From the NCBI GenBank assembly GCA_036346205.1, contig JARFJB010000821.1, positions 9,443,222 to 9,507,221 on the forward strand: 64,000 nt of DNA. Direction: 5' to 3'. Positions 23,011 through 34,640 of the stretch are shown piece after piece (positions within the stretch are counted from its first letter, which is position 1; each line of letters begins with the position of its first letter). The notes under the pieces are model-generated. The model searched no databases. It was not told where the DNA came from and was given only the letters and a program-made list of their open reading frames with translations. This DNA is from Vesta saturnalis. Its lineage: Eukaryota > Arthropoda > Insecta > Coleoptera > Lampyridae. Both the position numbers and the translations under genes were made by a program.

Positions 23011-23110
23011 CAGTGGTTTATGCTTTAGTGAATAAAAGTTTTCATTTGTTATTTTATCATTAAATAAAGTTTTTAATAAAAAAACGTCATTTTTTTATAG
23101 ACCACCCTAA

Positions 23111-26100
23111 TATTATGCAAATTGACAATTTTGAAAATGATACGTTTCGTATTTAATCGGTTAATCCACAATTCAATTCACATACTCGTTCAATAGTCAA
23201 ATGGTAACTACTAATAGGACTGAACCAAATTAATTGCTTGGTTAATATTTTTACCTAATCAATACAGACAACTAAACTTTATTGAGGGCACGTTAGAAAT
23301 TTAAACATGGTCTCCAAATGCAGTTGCAATTTCTGCAAAAATAAAGTTAAGGAATTTATAAAAGCACTAAAATATTCACCAAATAACATACAAACAACAT
23401 TATATAAAAAACGGTAACACTTACCGGTAACTTAAAGAACAATGCCGAGTTACAACTAATCACATGCTTTTCAATCAGCTGTAAATGTTGTCAAAGAGAG
23501 TTCTTGAATAGCTTAAACTACTTGTGGTGATGCGCGAAAGGTGTCCCTGAAAACCTCTTAACAAACATAGGTGCTTTTACTATATATCATAGTATGCGCG
23601 TATTCACCCACTGCGAGAATTCGGTCATTCCCGTACATACCCACTTGAAAAGTTTGAAAATTATATGAAAATGTAAGCGTTGACGATTATGCATAATTAA
23701 AATACATATAATATTAATAATATTATTCATGGCAGACTTACATTTGCGTTTGCATATTTCATAAAATTATCTTGACATCTCAATTACTTCTTAAAGCTTT
23801 GCCGTTTGCTGAGGGTGATAACTGTAATTGTTACCGAAACGTTTAAACTTGTATAAAAGGTAAGTAAAAAATACACGATTTAATCGCCAAAGGTTTTAAT
23901 TACGAAAATTGTACGTGCTACGGTATAAACTGGCAGTAAATCAGGATAACAGGTAAAATTGGATTTTGCTCGACTGCTCAATGTTCCGGGTGGGTTGGGT
24001 ATACAAAATTTTGCGCTCAATAGGATAGCTTATCATAAATAAGTCAAAATAGCGGTTGAAATTGATACAAAAACCAGAAATAGTGCTAGAGCATTTAAAA
24101 TGACACAATAGGGGTTGAAATGCCTAATTATGCCAGTTTTCAGCTCGCTTAAAATACTCAAACAACTGGCTTACCTGGACGTAATTACAGGTGGTTCTGA
24201 GACCAGTAGATCTTCGCTAACCTGAAAGGCTACAAATAATATGGCACGCTTTTCTAAAATAATTGAGTGCCGCAATACAATCAATAGTTAATCTGATAAA
24301 AAACAATAAATCTGTTGTTATGTTACTTTACTCAATAATTCTGAATCTTCAATGATCTTTCACTTCAGGAAAAAGAAGAATCACTTGAATTCCGTTTACA
24401 ACCACCTGAAATTGAATTACTCACCCGCAATGAAATACGCGCAAATTCATAAAAGTAAGGCATTAACTCACCAACCTTTAAAAGTTACGTTATAGTTCAA
24501 TAATCAATAGATAAAGCTTTCGAACGTACTTACTTTACTTCAAACGAACACAAAAATTTTGACGTTAATTTCAAAGACTCAGTTTCATAAAAAGACAAAC
24601 ACTTAAAATGCGCGTAAATGAGGTGCTGTATACGAATTGGGTTTACACTAAAAAAACAGGTAGATTAATCTAAAGAAATGTAACATAAATAAATAAGAAA
24701 AATAAATAAGACCATTGAGATGTCACCACAATTACTATGTCAATTGCTTTCTATTCAAGTTCAATCACCTAGTTTATCTAAAAGGCGGTGATACTAGCTA
24801 GTTTCAGTTTTGGCTTTTACTAAAATTCATTGCACACCTGATTACTATGCCAAAATAATAAATGGTTTTAACAAATCAATTGCGCCTTCCAACGCATTTG
24901 ACAAATATAATTCGTGAGTATAACAAATAGAAAAAAAACACTTAAATAAATTCGGATTACAATACGAATGAATACGCTTGCAGAAAAATTTAAACGGCAA
25001 AAAAAAGTTAATCTCCAAAGACAGCGTGTTCAGTTGTTAGTATATACAACAAAATAATAAAATACACACAAAAATTTATGTTGTTATGTTATTTAAGTTT
25101 GCCAAACACAGCAAATAGAAATGCACAGAAGTGTCTACCTTAACTTTGGAGCAACCCCTTGTTATACATACATCTGGTGGAAACCCCAGAGGATGATACC
25201 TGCGGCAACTTCGGCGATATGATTGATGTAAATACGCTCTGTTACTCTTCCTCGCGAACGAAAGCAGTGCGTCGATTTAAAGTACCAAATTGCGGTTGAT
25301 TTCTACCTCAATGGGTTGTACGAAACACTAGAGCCTATATTCACACGTTATTTGTTAACTCTATTCTACTATATACAAGTCTGATTGATACCTGTACACG
25401 AAAGCTTAATTATTTACAGCGACTTATGCGTTATAGGCGAACTGTGAAATAACTGTTTAGAATTTAGGAACGAACCTTTGGTTTCTTCCGCATAAAAGCG
25501 ATAACAACTCCAAAGAACAGTGAAAGCACTACTAACGGAAGTTCATTCAACACGGATTATGAATAACGTCGTTCCGCGATAGCTCACTCCTTGCCGTAAC
25601 TGTAACCTAATAAGGTCGCTGAGTCTATACTAGCTCTGACTCTCGTGAAAAATTCATTTGTCGCTACATTGATTTTTTATATTCCTACCATTAATTAGGC
25701 AATTATAAAAAAAATTGCTTAAATTTTCTAAACAGGCGACAACTCAAATCAAACTCGAAACCAGCCGGAAAATTGCATCAACCAAAAAATAAACTTCGTA
25801 ACCGCGGGCCTTATCTATGTAACCGATATCCTGTAAGTTAAAGATTTCTTTGCAAATCTGGATCTTAATGCCTCGTACCTAAAAGCTAAACTCTTTGTTT
25901 GAGACCAGAATCTTATCAAAAAGAAAAGGCGATAGCCTGATGGCTACAATTACATTTGCAAACGATGCTCCATACAAAGTAATAATTTTAATATGATGCA
26001 ATTTTAATGTAAATGACTATATTCAACGATATCTATAAAATTACAGACAATTCTTATTTATAAAAAAACTAATTAATTTTCCCTCTCAAATTAGTAAAAT

Positions 26101-26378
26101 AATTTCACTAATGATCTTATTTTAAACTTCCATCTAAATTTTATAAACAACCGAATCTTTATCTTGTTCTTCAAAAAGGGATTCTAAACGCGATTACTAT
26201 TTTATACAAATTCGAAAACTTTACAAATATGTGAAACACAAAATTAAACGTTACAATCGAAAATCTTCTCAACGAATTTATGCGTTTCCAAATTCAATTG
26301 CACGAATTTATACTACATTTCAGATGTACGGTATTAACAAGTAAGGTATAATTTTGTAATTAACGGCGAATGTTTAAT
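23111..26378. other. 3.3 kb without recognisable gene
   Basis: AT-rich DNA with no open frame above background and no transposase or RT motif. 25120-25680 is less AT-rich and not obviously repetitive. A short piece near 23812-23870 (TTACCGAAACGTTTAAACTTG) resembles 39885-39920. Could be host intron, intergenic DNA or very old repeat; I cannot tell. Confidence 0.4.
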
Positions 26379-27141
26379 ATACCTCGCTTAATACTATTAT
26401 ACTGATATATTTCGCCAACGGTATATTATGAAATGCCGACTGTAGTGGCGTCCTTAAAAATTTTCTATGGGTGCGGTTTGGAGTAATAATATAAACTTGC
26501 ATTTTTTTAAATGGGAATCATAGTTGGTTTGGCAAACCCAGCTGTTCTTTCGTAGCATTTCAAAAATATAAATATAGACATTCGTGAGAAACATTTTCCA
26601 CATATTTTTTTCAACAAGGCGGTGCCGCAGCCCATAATGGTTTGGCAGTAAGGAATTACTTAAAAAAACCGTGTCCCAAATCGTTGTATTACAACGTTCG
26701 GTTCGGTATTATGACGGTTTTGATAAATTATGTTTTTCGGAAAACCCCATAAGAAGAAATCCAGTATTGATAGATCTGGAGACCGCGGCGGCCATAACAC
26801 CGAACCGAATGTTACAATCCAACAATTTTGGAAACGGTTCCCTAAGTAATTACTCATTGCCAAAGCAGTATGGGCTGGAGCGCCGTCTTGTTGAATAAAT
26901 GTATTTTGGTGATGTTTATTCAGGAATGTCTATATTTATATTTTTGAAAAGCTAATAAAGAATTGCAGTTGATGGTTGCCAAGCCAACTATGATTTCCAT
27001 TTCAAAAAATGGAAGTTTATATTATTACTCAAAAACCTCACCCCATAGAAAAATTCTAAGGACGCCACCGAATACGGCACTTCGCAGTATACAAGTACCC
27101 TTGCCGAAATATATCAGTATAATAGAATTAAACGAGGTATA
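26379..27141. mobile_element. Fold-back mariner derivative (near-complete palindrome)
   Basis: The left arm from 26379 (TATACCTCGCTTAATAC) mirrors the right arm ending 27141 (AACGAGGTATA) almost continuously for about 340 bp, including ATACTGATATATTTCG and CATAGTTGG. The arms extend into transposase coding sequence: the plus strand reads FQQGGAAAHNGLAVRNYL near 26610-26670 and the minus strand QDGAPAHTALAMSNYL near 26890-26850. Only a short centre (~26720-26780) is unique. It is a rearranged, nonautonomous member of the long-TIR mariners. Confidence 0.82.
26660..26898 (-). pseudogene. Transposase C-terminal fragment inside the fold-back mariner
   Basis: The minus-strand frame carries QDGAPAH (second Asp, 26883-26863) and WPPRSPDLSILDFFLWGF (third Asp), 41 residues apart. 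It then continues NIIYQNRHNTE before running into the opposite arm and ending at 26660. The last residues are read from the inverted copy, not from the original transposase. Confidence 0.8.
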
Positions 27142-29000
27142 ATACTTTGAAAAAAGTGTAGAAATATCAACGTTTAAGTCAAAATAAAAGAAGTTACTAA
27201 ATTTTCTATTTTTCCATGAAATCTAGGTCAACAAAGTAATACGTAAACTTCTATCTTTGATAATAACAACGAAACCTAAAACAACGAAACCGGGATACAC
27301 GGTACAAACAGGATTACGTAGTTCAAAATTTACTAATATTGACAAATATTTTTTTTTCTTGTTAGCTATAACAGATTAACGTTTGTTAATCGATTATGCA
27401 CCCTCAGTAAAGAGCGAGGCGTTACTCGAATACTGAGTATCCTCATCAATTATTAATTAACCTACACTTAAGTTACTTATTAAATTAAAAAGGCTTTTAA
27501 GAAGAAGAAATTTTAACCTTTTTAATTATGAGATAAAAAAGGCACGAAAATTACATCTCTTTATTAAAAGAAAAAAATTGCTACTTCATTTATTAGCAAC
27601 AAATCATACTCCTTTTGTAAATTAATGAATTTTCTTGCAAATTGTACTGAATAAATTGAAGAAAAAAAGAACGGTGGAAAATTGTAAATGATAATTACAA
27701 CGTAACCGGCATTCTGATTAATCTCAATTCATACGATTTGTATAGTCGTTTAATTTGTAATTCTTTGGGGATGAAAATTTCTATAGCATTGGAAATTTAG
27801 CTAATAAGCGGATTTGGGTAAACAAAGACAGTATTTATTGATGCATTTTATTTTGGTTTGGTTATTAGCGGATGTTTTTTTTTCCGTTAAAATACACCAA
27901 GGCAACATCTGTCGAAAATATTGACTATTTACATACATTACACAAATCAAAAACGGGCCATTTAATTCCCAAATCATGTTGACTTCCATTTATATAAATT
28001 GCAAACGTATCGTATATAAAGAGAAAAGCGACGAGAGAGGTTTTACTATAAAAAAAATGTATGGCTAACAAAGGCTTATTGATGGCTTATAATATTTTTC
28101 AAGATAGAATTCAATGAAATGGAATGAAAACAAATTCGTTTTATAAATTTCGTTTTATTTCCATTTATATTTGAGCTCTCATTATATTTTTCTTTGTCAT
28201 TTTTTTCCTTTCTTTAGCTTCGTTATAATACGACTTTGTCGAAATAATTGATTACGGTTTATTTTAAGGAAAAACCTATTTCTAGAGCGAATATCAGATG
28301 GAAAGTTTCCTATACCGGAAATCAATATCAGCTGTGCCGGGATGAGCTTGCGCAGGATAAAAGACCTTGTCCTTGCTGCTTTATGAACCAAATCCCCACT
28401 CCAAAATCACTTTCATGTTCTAAACGATTTTTCTGTTACATCCCTCGGGAACAAAAGAAAGTAAAAGCAATTTTATTTCAATGGAATGAATTTCTTTAAG
28501 CAACAATCTTGAAATTAAAATTCTTTTTGTTCATAAATGTGTGGCATTGTTTTTTTTTTCGTCCAGCTTAGTTTGATTTATAATCCTAATTGGATGACGA
28601 GTAATTTAGAAGGGATTATTACGGTAGCTAGTAATTTATAAAATTCGATAATCACTAAATATGTTACAGAGTTGAAATTATCTTATGCTTCAAATGATGG
28701 ATTTTCTGCCGAAAGCTCTGAATAACACCAATTTCACATAATAATCACGACTAATTAATCTATTAATAAAATAAGTAAATCTTGCTATCCCTTAAATTAT
28801 CAAGTTGGTGTTTGTTTTTAAGCAATAAATGTAAACTATTAAAACGTTTTGCAAGAAATTAAATAAACATTTTTCTTATTAATTAAAATTGTATCAAACT
28901 TTGCTTAATTGCTTGCGTACCAACAAATATAAATTAAAAGACTATACTAACAATTTTTTTAATTAAAAATAGGAATTCCGCCGAAATAACGAAACGTTGC
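27142..29000. other. 1.9 kb without recognisable gene
   Basis: AT-rich. An 83-codon frame at 28248-28499 and its antisense shadow have no recognisable motif and I do not call them genes. Confidence 0.4.
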
Positions 29001-29460
29001 TCTAATAGCCATTCCGATTTAAGGATTTGCAGGGTTTCACAAAACATCTTTTTTTTCTCAAAAATGGCTAACTTTAGCGTAAATTTGCAAGGGGGCTTTT
29101 CTCTTGAAAAATTAATGTTCTATTAAATGACAGCTTTCAATTGTTATGCTTGCGTCGATAGAAGATGTTCTGAATGATACTATGACGTCATAGTCGTAAA
29201 AATCTAGGATGTCATGAACTAAAATCGGCCATATTTTGCTAAAAAGAGCAGCTTAACCGAGTAAAAAACTGTACCAAATTTTATTAGTTGCATTACGTCG
29301 TTGCAAAATGGTTAGCAAAAACCATTATTTTATGGTAACTTTGTCGCTTATATCTCGAAAAGTAAAAGCTCTTTTTCGCTAAATCGTCTTTATTTTATCC
29401 CCTGAATCTACAGTAAAGCATTGTCGGTTTAATACACAGACACCCTGTATAACGGAAGGT
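29000..29460. repeat. Probable old element fragment ending CACCCTGTATAA
   Basis: Blocks such as AAAATCGGCCATATTTTGC and TATATCTCGAAAAGTAAAAG, then CAGACACCCTGTATAACG at about 29438-29455, have the look of arthropod mariner-type or retroelement ends. No coding motif and no second end found. Confidence 0.3.
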
Positions 29461-29596
29461 AAGTCTAAACATTAATCAAATATGAATGAAAACGGTTAAA
29501 CTATCTTAGAGAAACTGGCGGTTTTGGAATTTTTTTTAGGTTAACATGTTTTGAAGTCTATTAATCTCTATCTGACATGGAGTTTTAAAAGTCATT

Positions 29597-30308
29597 TTGA
29601 CATACATTATTGTTTTCGCTTCTACAATGTTGCCTGTTTTCGTTATGAACTTATAAAACAGAGGTTGCGTTGTTATCCTAAAAATATCTAGTGTGGAACA
29701 CCACACGACCTTCCAACCTACAAAATGGAAATCAAAAGAAAATAAATAATTTTAATTACAATTTTTTAAAGATAATTATACAACCTATTCTATAATAAGT
29801 TCATTACAAAAATAGGCAACTTTGTAAAAACAGAAATAACAATCTATATCAAACAGACGTTTAAAACTTCATGTTAGGAAGAGGTTATTAGACATTTGGA
29901 TGCTAACTTAAAAACTTAAAAGAAATGAAATCATTTTAAATAGCCTTTCCTCCGCAAAATTTTACGTTTAAAATTAAATTTAATGATGATAATAAAACGC
30001 ATAATAAATTAAATACAAACGTATGGATAACAATATTATTGTCGGCTGCTAGATTTTTTCAAAAGAATTAAAACCTTAAAATAAAATTCTTGCTCCGTTA
30101 TTTCTTTCTACGCAAAATTACATTCATATCTAAAAAAAAAAAAACATTGAAATCCGCGTTCAAGCGGTTCTCTCGCAATCTGCGTGAACTAAATGACCCG
30201 AATATATAGGAGGATTATAATTTTTTTAACATAACTATGAGACGTCCTTTTTATACGTTCATAACGAAAACCGGAAACATTGTAGAAACAAAACAATAAT
30301 GTATGTCA
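29597..30308. repeat. Element with ~70-bp inverted repeats and a piggyBac-tail scrap
   Basis: 29597-29665 (TTGACATACATTATTGTTTT, TTTTCGTTATGAAC) is matched inverted by 30240-30308. Inside, 29691-29750 reads VEHHTTFQPTKW on the plus strand. The same text occurs on the minus strand at 33425-33480 as VEHHTTFQLTKW, next to a piggyBac relic. No other coding content. Confidence 0.6.
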
Positions 30309-30947
30309 GAAAGTAGTATAGCTATGGCACTTCTGACTCACTTTTGTCACTAGATTTGTCACCAGATTTGGAAAAAGTCACCAGAAAAGTCACTAGATTT
30401 CAAGGTTGGTAAAATTGCTTGCTTTAAGGTCACTGTAGGCCACATGGTAGACTGGTAACCCTGTCTCTTCAAGGTCATCGATTCAAGACCACACGGTAGG
30501 AAAGGTTTGTAACCCAGCTGAGTCTCTTCAAGGTCACATAACTTCAAGATCATGCTCGCACGTTCCCTTCAAGATCACATGCTCCGTGCATTATTCCTCA
30601 AGGTCAGTAACTAGATTTGAAAAGTCACTAGATTGTTTTTCAAGGCCATTGAAGCAGATTGTCCACGTCAATTGTAGGTTATCCCACACATTACCTGTAT
30701 CTATTCCTCTACGTCTACGTACATGGTTTCCAAGGTCATCACATTGCCTAAAAGCTAAAGGCGCTAGTCTTCAAAGCCAGGGTCACCAATCAATTCTCTG
30801 GCTGAGTGTTAATTGGTCACGTCCCTCAGGAAGTTCATTGAGCTCTGTCTCAATCATTGTTGTCTATGCATGTTTCAAGGTCATCAAGCAATTCTTGGAA
30901 GTTTTACTATGGCCACGCCCCCCAGCAAAGTGCCCTCAAGTGGCTCC

Positions 30948-31040
30948 GTTCCCCAAAACAGGTAGCCGTTTTCTAAAAACAGGTAACCGTTTCCTAAAAC
31001 AGGGGGTCCGTTTCCCAAAACAGATAACCGTTTCCCCCCA
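30948..31040 (+). repeat. 20-21-bp minisatellite, array 1
   Basis: Four to five copies of a unit like GTTTCCTAAAACAGGTAACC. Includes CAGGTAG at 30959 and CAGGTAA at 30980. Confidence 0.85.
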
Positions 31041-31283
31041 TTTCAGGGTCACACCTATGAGAAAAGAACAAAAGCGAATCATTGTTCCGTCATGATTCCT
31101 AAAAATAGATTGTTCCAGCTAACCCAACCATTTCAGGCTCAATTCTAGGAAATCAATTTTCATGAACAAAGGGGGTCCATTGTTCAGGCCGACGCTTCAA
31201 AGTCTATGCTTACAATTTTCAAGGTCACACCTTTGAGAAAAGAACAAAGGCGATTCATTGTTCTGGTAAAGTAAATATACATA

Positions 31284-31520
31284 TTACGGGAAGTGACAGT
31301 CACTTAACATTTTGTAATACCTTTGCTGGATTATATCTATTTTATTTATTATTTGTTTTTCACATTCAATTTCCTTCAACTGATTTTCGTTTAATGTGGT
31401 CCACGATACATCTTTCCTAATAGGTATTTTCATTGCTTCATTATAATGTTTACTAGCCATACATTCAGCTTTCCTTAAAGCCTTCATATCAGGACCTGAG
31501 ATTCTTCTACTTTGAGACAT
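31284..31520 (-). CDS. Small unidentified ORF (78 aa)
   Basis: ATG start at 31520 (MSQSRRISGPDMKALRK) to a stop at 31284. Composition is not low-complexity and is hydrophilic with Lys/Glu-rich helices, but I recognise no family. It sits between two duplicated repeat blocks. Part of it (31271-31335) has a second copy near 32401-32460, suggesting repeat-derived sequence. Probably not a real gene. Confidence 0.2.
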   Translation of the reverse strand: MSQSRRISGPDMKALRKAECMASKHYNEAMKIPIRKDVSWTTLNENQLKEIECEKQIINKIDIIQQRYYKMLSDCHFP

Positions 31521-31658
31521 TGTTCGAGACTTATTAAAAACCTAAGCAAGCCCTGAGGTATCATTATTGCCTATGCTAAGCATGCTTCAAGGTCATCAAG
31601 CATTTCATGGAAGTTTACTGTGGTCACGCCTCCCAGAAAAGTGTGCTTAAGTGGTTCC

Positions 31659-31750
31659 GTTCCCCAAAACAGGTATCCGTTTCCTAAAAACAGGTAGCTG
31701 TTTCCTAAAAACAGGTAGCCGTTTCCTAAAACAGATAGCTGTTTCGCAAC
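31659..31750 (+). repeat. 20-21-bp minisatellite, array 2
   Basis: Second array of the same unit. CAGGTAT at 31670 and CAGGTAG at 31691 and 31712. Confidence 0.85.
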
Positions 31751-32309
31751 CGTTTCTCCCCAAGGTCACATGAGAAAAGAACATAGGCGATTCATTGTTC
31801 TGGTCGAGTTATAAAAATAAATTGTTATCTAGCTACCCCCCACTTCAATTCTAAGAAATCAATTTTCAAGAACAAAGGCGATCCATTGTTCAAGCCGACG
31901 CTTCAAAGTCTATGTTTACAATTTTCAAGATCAGACCCGTGAGAAGAGAATAAAGGCGATCCATTGTTACGTCATAATTTCTAAAAATAGATTGTTATCT
32001 AAATACAACTCGATTCTGAGAAATCAGTTTTCAAGAACAAAGGCGATCTATTGTTCAAGCCGACGCTTCAAAGTCTATGCTTACAATTTTCAAGGTCCTA
32101 CCTCTGATAAAAGAATAAAGGTGATTCATTGTTTTGGCTGAGTCATAGCTTCTAAAAATAGATTATTATCTGGCTACCCTCACCTCAATTCTGAGAAATC
32201 AACTTTTAAGAACAAAGGTGATCCATTGTTCAAGCCGATGCTTCAAGGTCATCTAACAAGTAAAATATTTTTTATAAAACTTATAATTTATTAACCACAA
32301 TATTCATCT

Positions 32310-32315
32310 ATATAC

Positions 32316-32386
<71 letters not shown>
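32310..32386. repeat. (TA)n microsatellite
   Basis: Alternating T/A for about 75 bases with a few C interruptions at the left end. Confidence 0.95.
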
Positions 32387-32390
<4 letters not shown>

Positions 32391-32829
32391 GATTTAAGTA
32401 AATATACATATTATGGGAAGTTTGATGTCGCTTAACATTTTGTAATACCTTTGCTGGATCATACGTTTAGTGCCTCCAACCATATGTAAACATGCTCATT
32501 TCGAAAATAGTGTTTAGTCGTAGTGCGGTTGTGGACAAGTAAAGTCATGAAAGTAGCAATAAAATCACTCCTGGAACGATCTGGAGGTTCACTGCCGGAT
32601 GCTTCATACTGCTATAGTAACAATATGAATAATAATTTAATATTTTGTTGTTCATGCTGTCAAAATAGTGATGGTAGTAGTAGTAGTAGCAAAAATGAAG
32701 AGAAACAAGATGAAGGTTATTCCAACTGGTCATCATCATTTCAACATAGGGCTGAGGTGTATAAACTACAATGGCAGATAAAGATTAAAATGGACATAAG
32801 TACATGTTAACTTAAACAAAATTCGTTCT

Positions 32830-33330
32830 GGACGCCACTCGCACACGCACACTTACACGCACACGCACGCGTACACGCATACGCACTCGCCCACGCACAC
32901 GTACACGCACACGCACACGCACACGCACAGCACACGCCACGCACACGCACACGCACACGCCACGCACACGCACACGCACACGCACCGACACTCACACGCA
33001 CACACGCACAGCACACGCACACGCACACGCACACGCACACGCACACGCACACGCACACGCACACGCACACGCACACGCACAGCACACGCACCGCACGCAC
33101 ACGCACACGACACGCACAGCACACGCACACGCACACGCACACGCACGCACGCACACCGACACGCACACGCACACGCACACGCACACGCACACGCACACGC
33201 ACACGCACACGCACACGCACACGCACACGCACACGCTCACGCACACGCACAGCCACACGCCACACCCACGCCCACACATACGCACACGCACTCACACGTC
33301 CACTCACGTCCTCGCCCAGGTCACTCCCAC
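32830..33330. repeat. CACACG hexanucleotide array (~500 bp)
   Basis: Long run of CACACG with occasional CACGCA and CAGCACACG slips. Strict pyrimidine-purine alternation over most of its length. All long open frames here (Val-Arg or Val-Cys repeats on the minus strand) are by-products of the repeat. Confidence 0.97.
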
Positions 33331-33424
33331 TCTCACATCAACGCCCTCGCCCACACCCACACCCACATCCACACCCAAACTAGAGGTAGCATATTTACCT
33401 TAAAAATCCTTATGATGATTATTT

Positions 33425-34640
33425 CATTTCTTTTAGTTTCCATTTTGTAAGTTGGAAAGTCGTGTGGTGTTCCACACCAGATATTTTGCTTTGTTTTACG
33501 GGACGCTTTGGTAATTCGTCGGCATACCAAACACACGGTATTGTGTGTCCAGTCACCTGACGACAATTCGACACCTTAAAAATCACTCACGTACTCAACT
33601 GATGATCCGAGTTTTCCATTTTGTTTTGGCTGGATCCTCTGTTGGTAACTTGCAGTTTGGAACTCGGTTTCGTCTTACAGTGTCTAAGGATTATATCCAT
33701 TTGTTAGCAAGATAATGCTCTAAAGACAAAGATGCGTAGTAATTGTCGGAGTGCACAATATAATATTGGGCTTCCTGGATAATTCTAGACAATCTAGCAA
33801 CCACATTACTACTTGTTCCTAGGTCGGGTTTATTCAATTACCGATATCTTCTATTGTTTTCTGTACCAGTGTAAATGTCAAAGTTTTAAGAATATACACT
33901 AACACCACATAAAACGAAAAGTTTTTAGCCTCACAGGTGAGACTTGGTAGGCATATATTGTTTCATATAGCGTCCTTTTGGGCATACATCTACTCATTTC
34001 TTGAAAGCTTTTATTCGAACGGCATGCTTTGAAATTTTCGATTCAAATGGTCGCCGGTGAGTCGTATTTTATGAAGACGATCTCGAACATCATCATCTTT
34101 ATCCAAATTCGCATTGTCATTAAAATTTATACATTTGCCGATAAACTCGAATTTCTTTTCATTCATTAGGTTTCTAATTTGAGGGTACCCTAGTGACCAA
34201 TAGTTACGACGATTAAGCGTAAGAACTAGAGACATAAAGACTCAAATACATTGGTTTATATGAACCGTGGTTAGTCCAGCAGGTTTGCTTGGATCTTTTT
34301 GAATCGAATATGCATTAGATATTTTTTCATTCAATGTATTGTAAAATTGGCATAGGGTGTTGGCAAATCAGGTATGGCATTGGGAAGGTAAAAGTCTTCC
34401 ATACCACATTTTGAGCACAGGTTGATACCTCGAGTTCGACATTGGTAATATTTGGTTCAAAATGCTCTATAAATGTAACCCATCCTCAAACTCAATCGTA
34501 AGGTTTCGATATGAATATTCTCTATCTAAATTATTTTGATCCATAAACCCTTCTTCAGACTCGTTAACGTCCAAGTCGTCATCATTCTCCCAAAAATAAT
34601 TCACGTTCATACAACTTTCTATCCATAATGGCCCTGCAAT
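33425..34640 (-). pseudogene. piggyBac transposase relic 3
   Basis: On the minus strand the acidic N-terminal region (ENDDDLDVNESEEGF, near 34590) is followed by RRNYWSLGYPQIRNLMNEKK (34200-34140), then HLNRKFQSMPFE near 34030. Downstream, HSDNYYASLSLEHYLANKW near 33750-33695 holds the second catalytic Asp region, and the C-terminal side ends VEHHTTFQLTKWKL near 33460-33425. The first Asp block is missing or eroded, and stops and shifts are frequent. It differs in sequence from piggyBacs 1 and 2. Confidence 0.75.

Larger units (their letters stand above)
30310..32270 (+). repeat. Complex duplicated repeat block rich in CAAGGTCA
   Basis: Two levels of duplication are visible. A ~400-bp block at 30857-31260 recurs at 31566-31960 (GGTCATCAAGCA, TGGCCACGCC/TGGTCACGCC, CCGTTCCCCAAAACAGG). 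A ~170-bp monomer containing CCATTGTTCAAGCCGACGC recurs at about 31871, 32040 and 32214, with a diverged copy near 31169. The word CAAGGTCA occurs on the plus strand at 30470, 30529, 30599, 30731, 30876, 31220, 31588, 31761 and 32243, with near-matches (TTAAGGTCA, TCAAGATCA) between. No protein-coding signal except the short minus-strand frame at 31284-31520. Confidence 0.8.

Noticed and set aside
25120..25680. Less AT-rich patch that could be a host exon or promoter
   Set aside because: No open frame, splice pattern or core promoter motif convincing enough to call.
28248..28499. 83-codon plus-strand frame and its antisense partner
   Set aside because: No recognisable motif, isolated, and of a length expected by chance.
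30586..31095. 169-codon plus-strand frame
   Set aside because: Runs through the duplicated repeat block and minisatellite; internal repeats mirror the DNA repeats and no domain is visible.
30310..32270. CRISPR-like array
   Set aside because: Repeat units are long, diverged and contiguous without unique spacers, and the sequence is eukaryotic.
32807..33307. Three long minus-strand frames (Val-Arg and Val-Cys repeats)
   Set aside because: They are translations of the CACACG array in all frames, with no non-repeat content.
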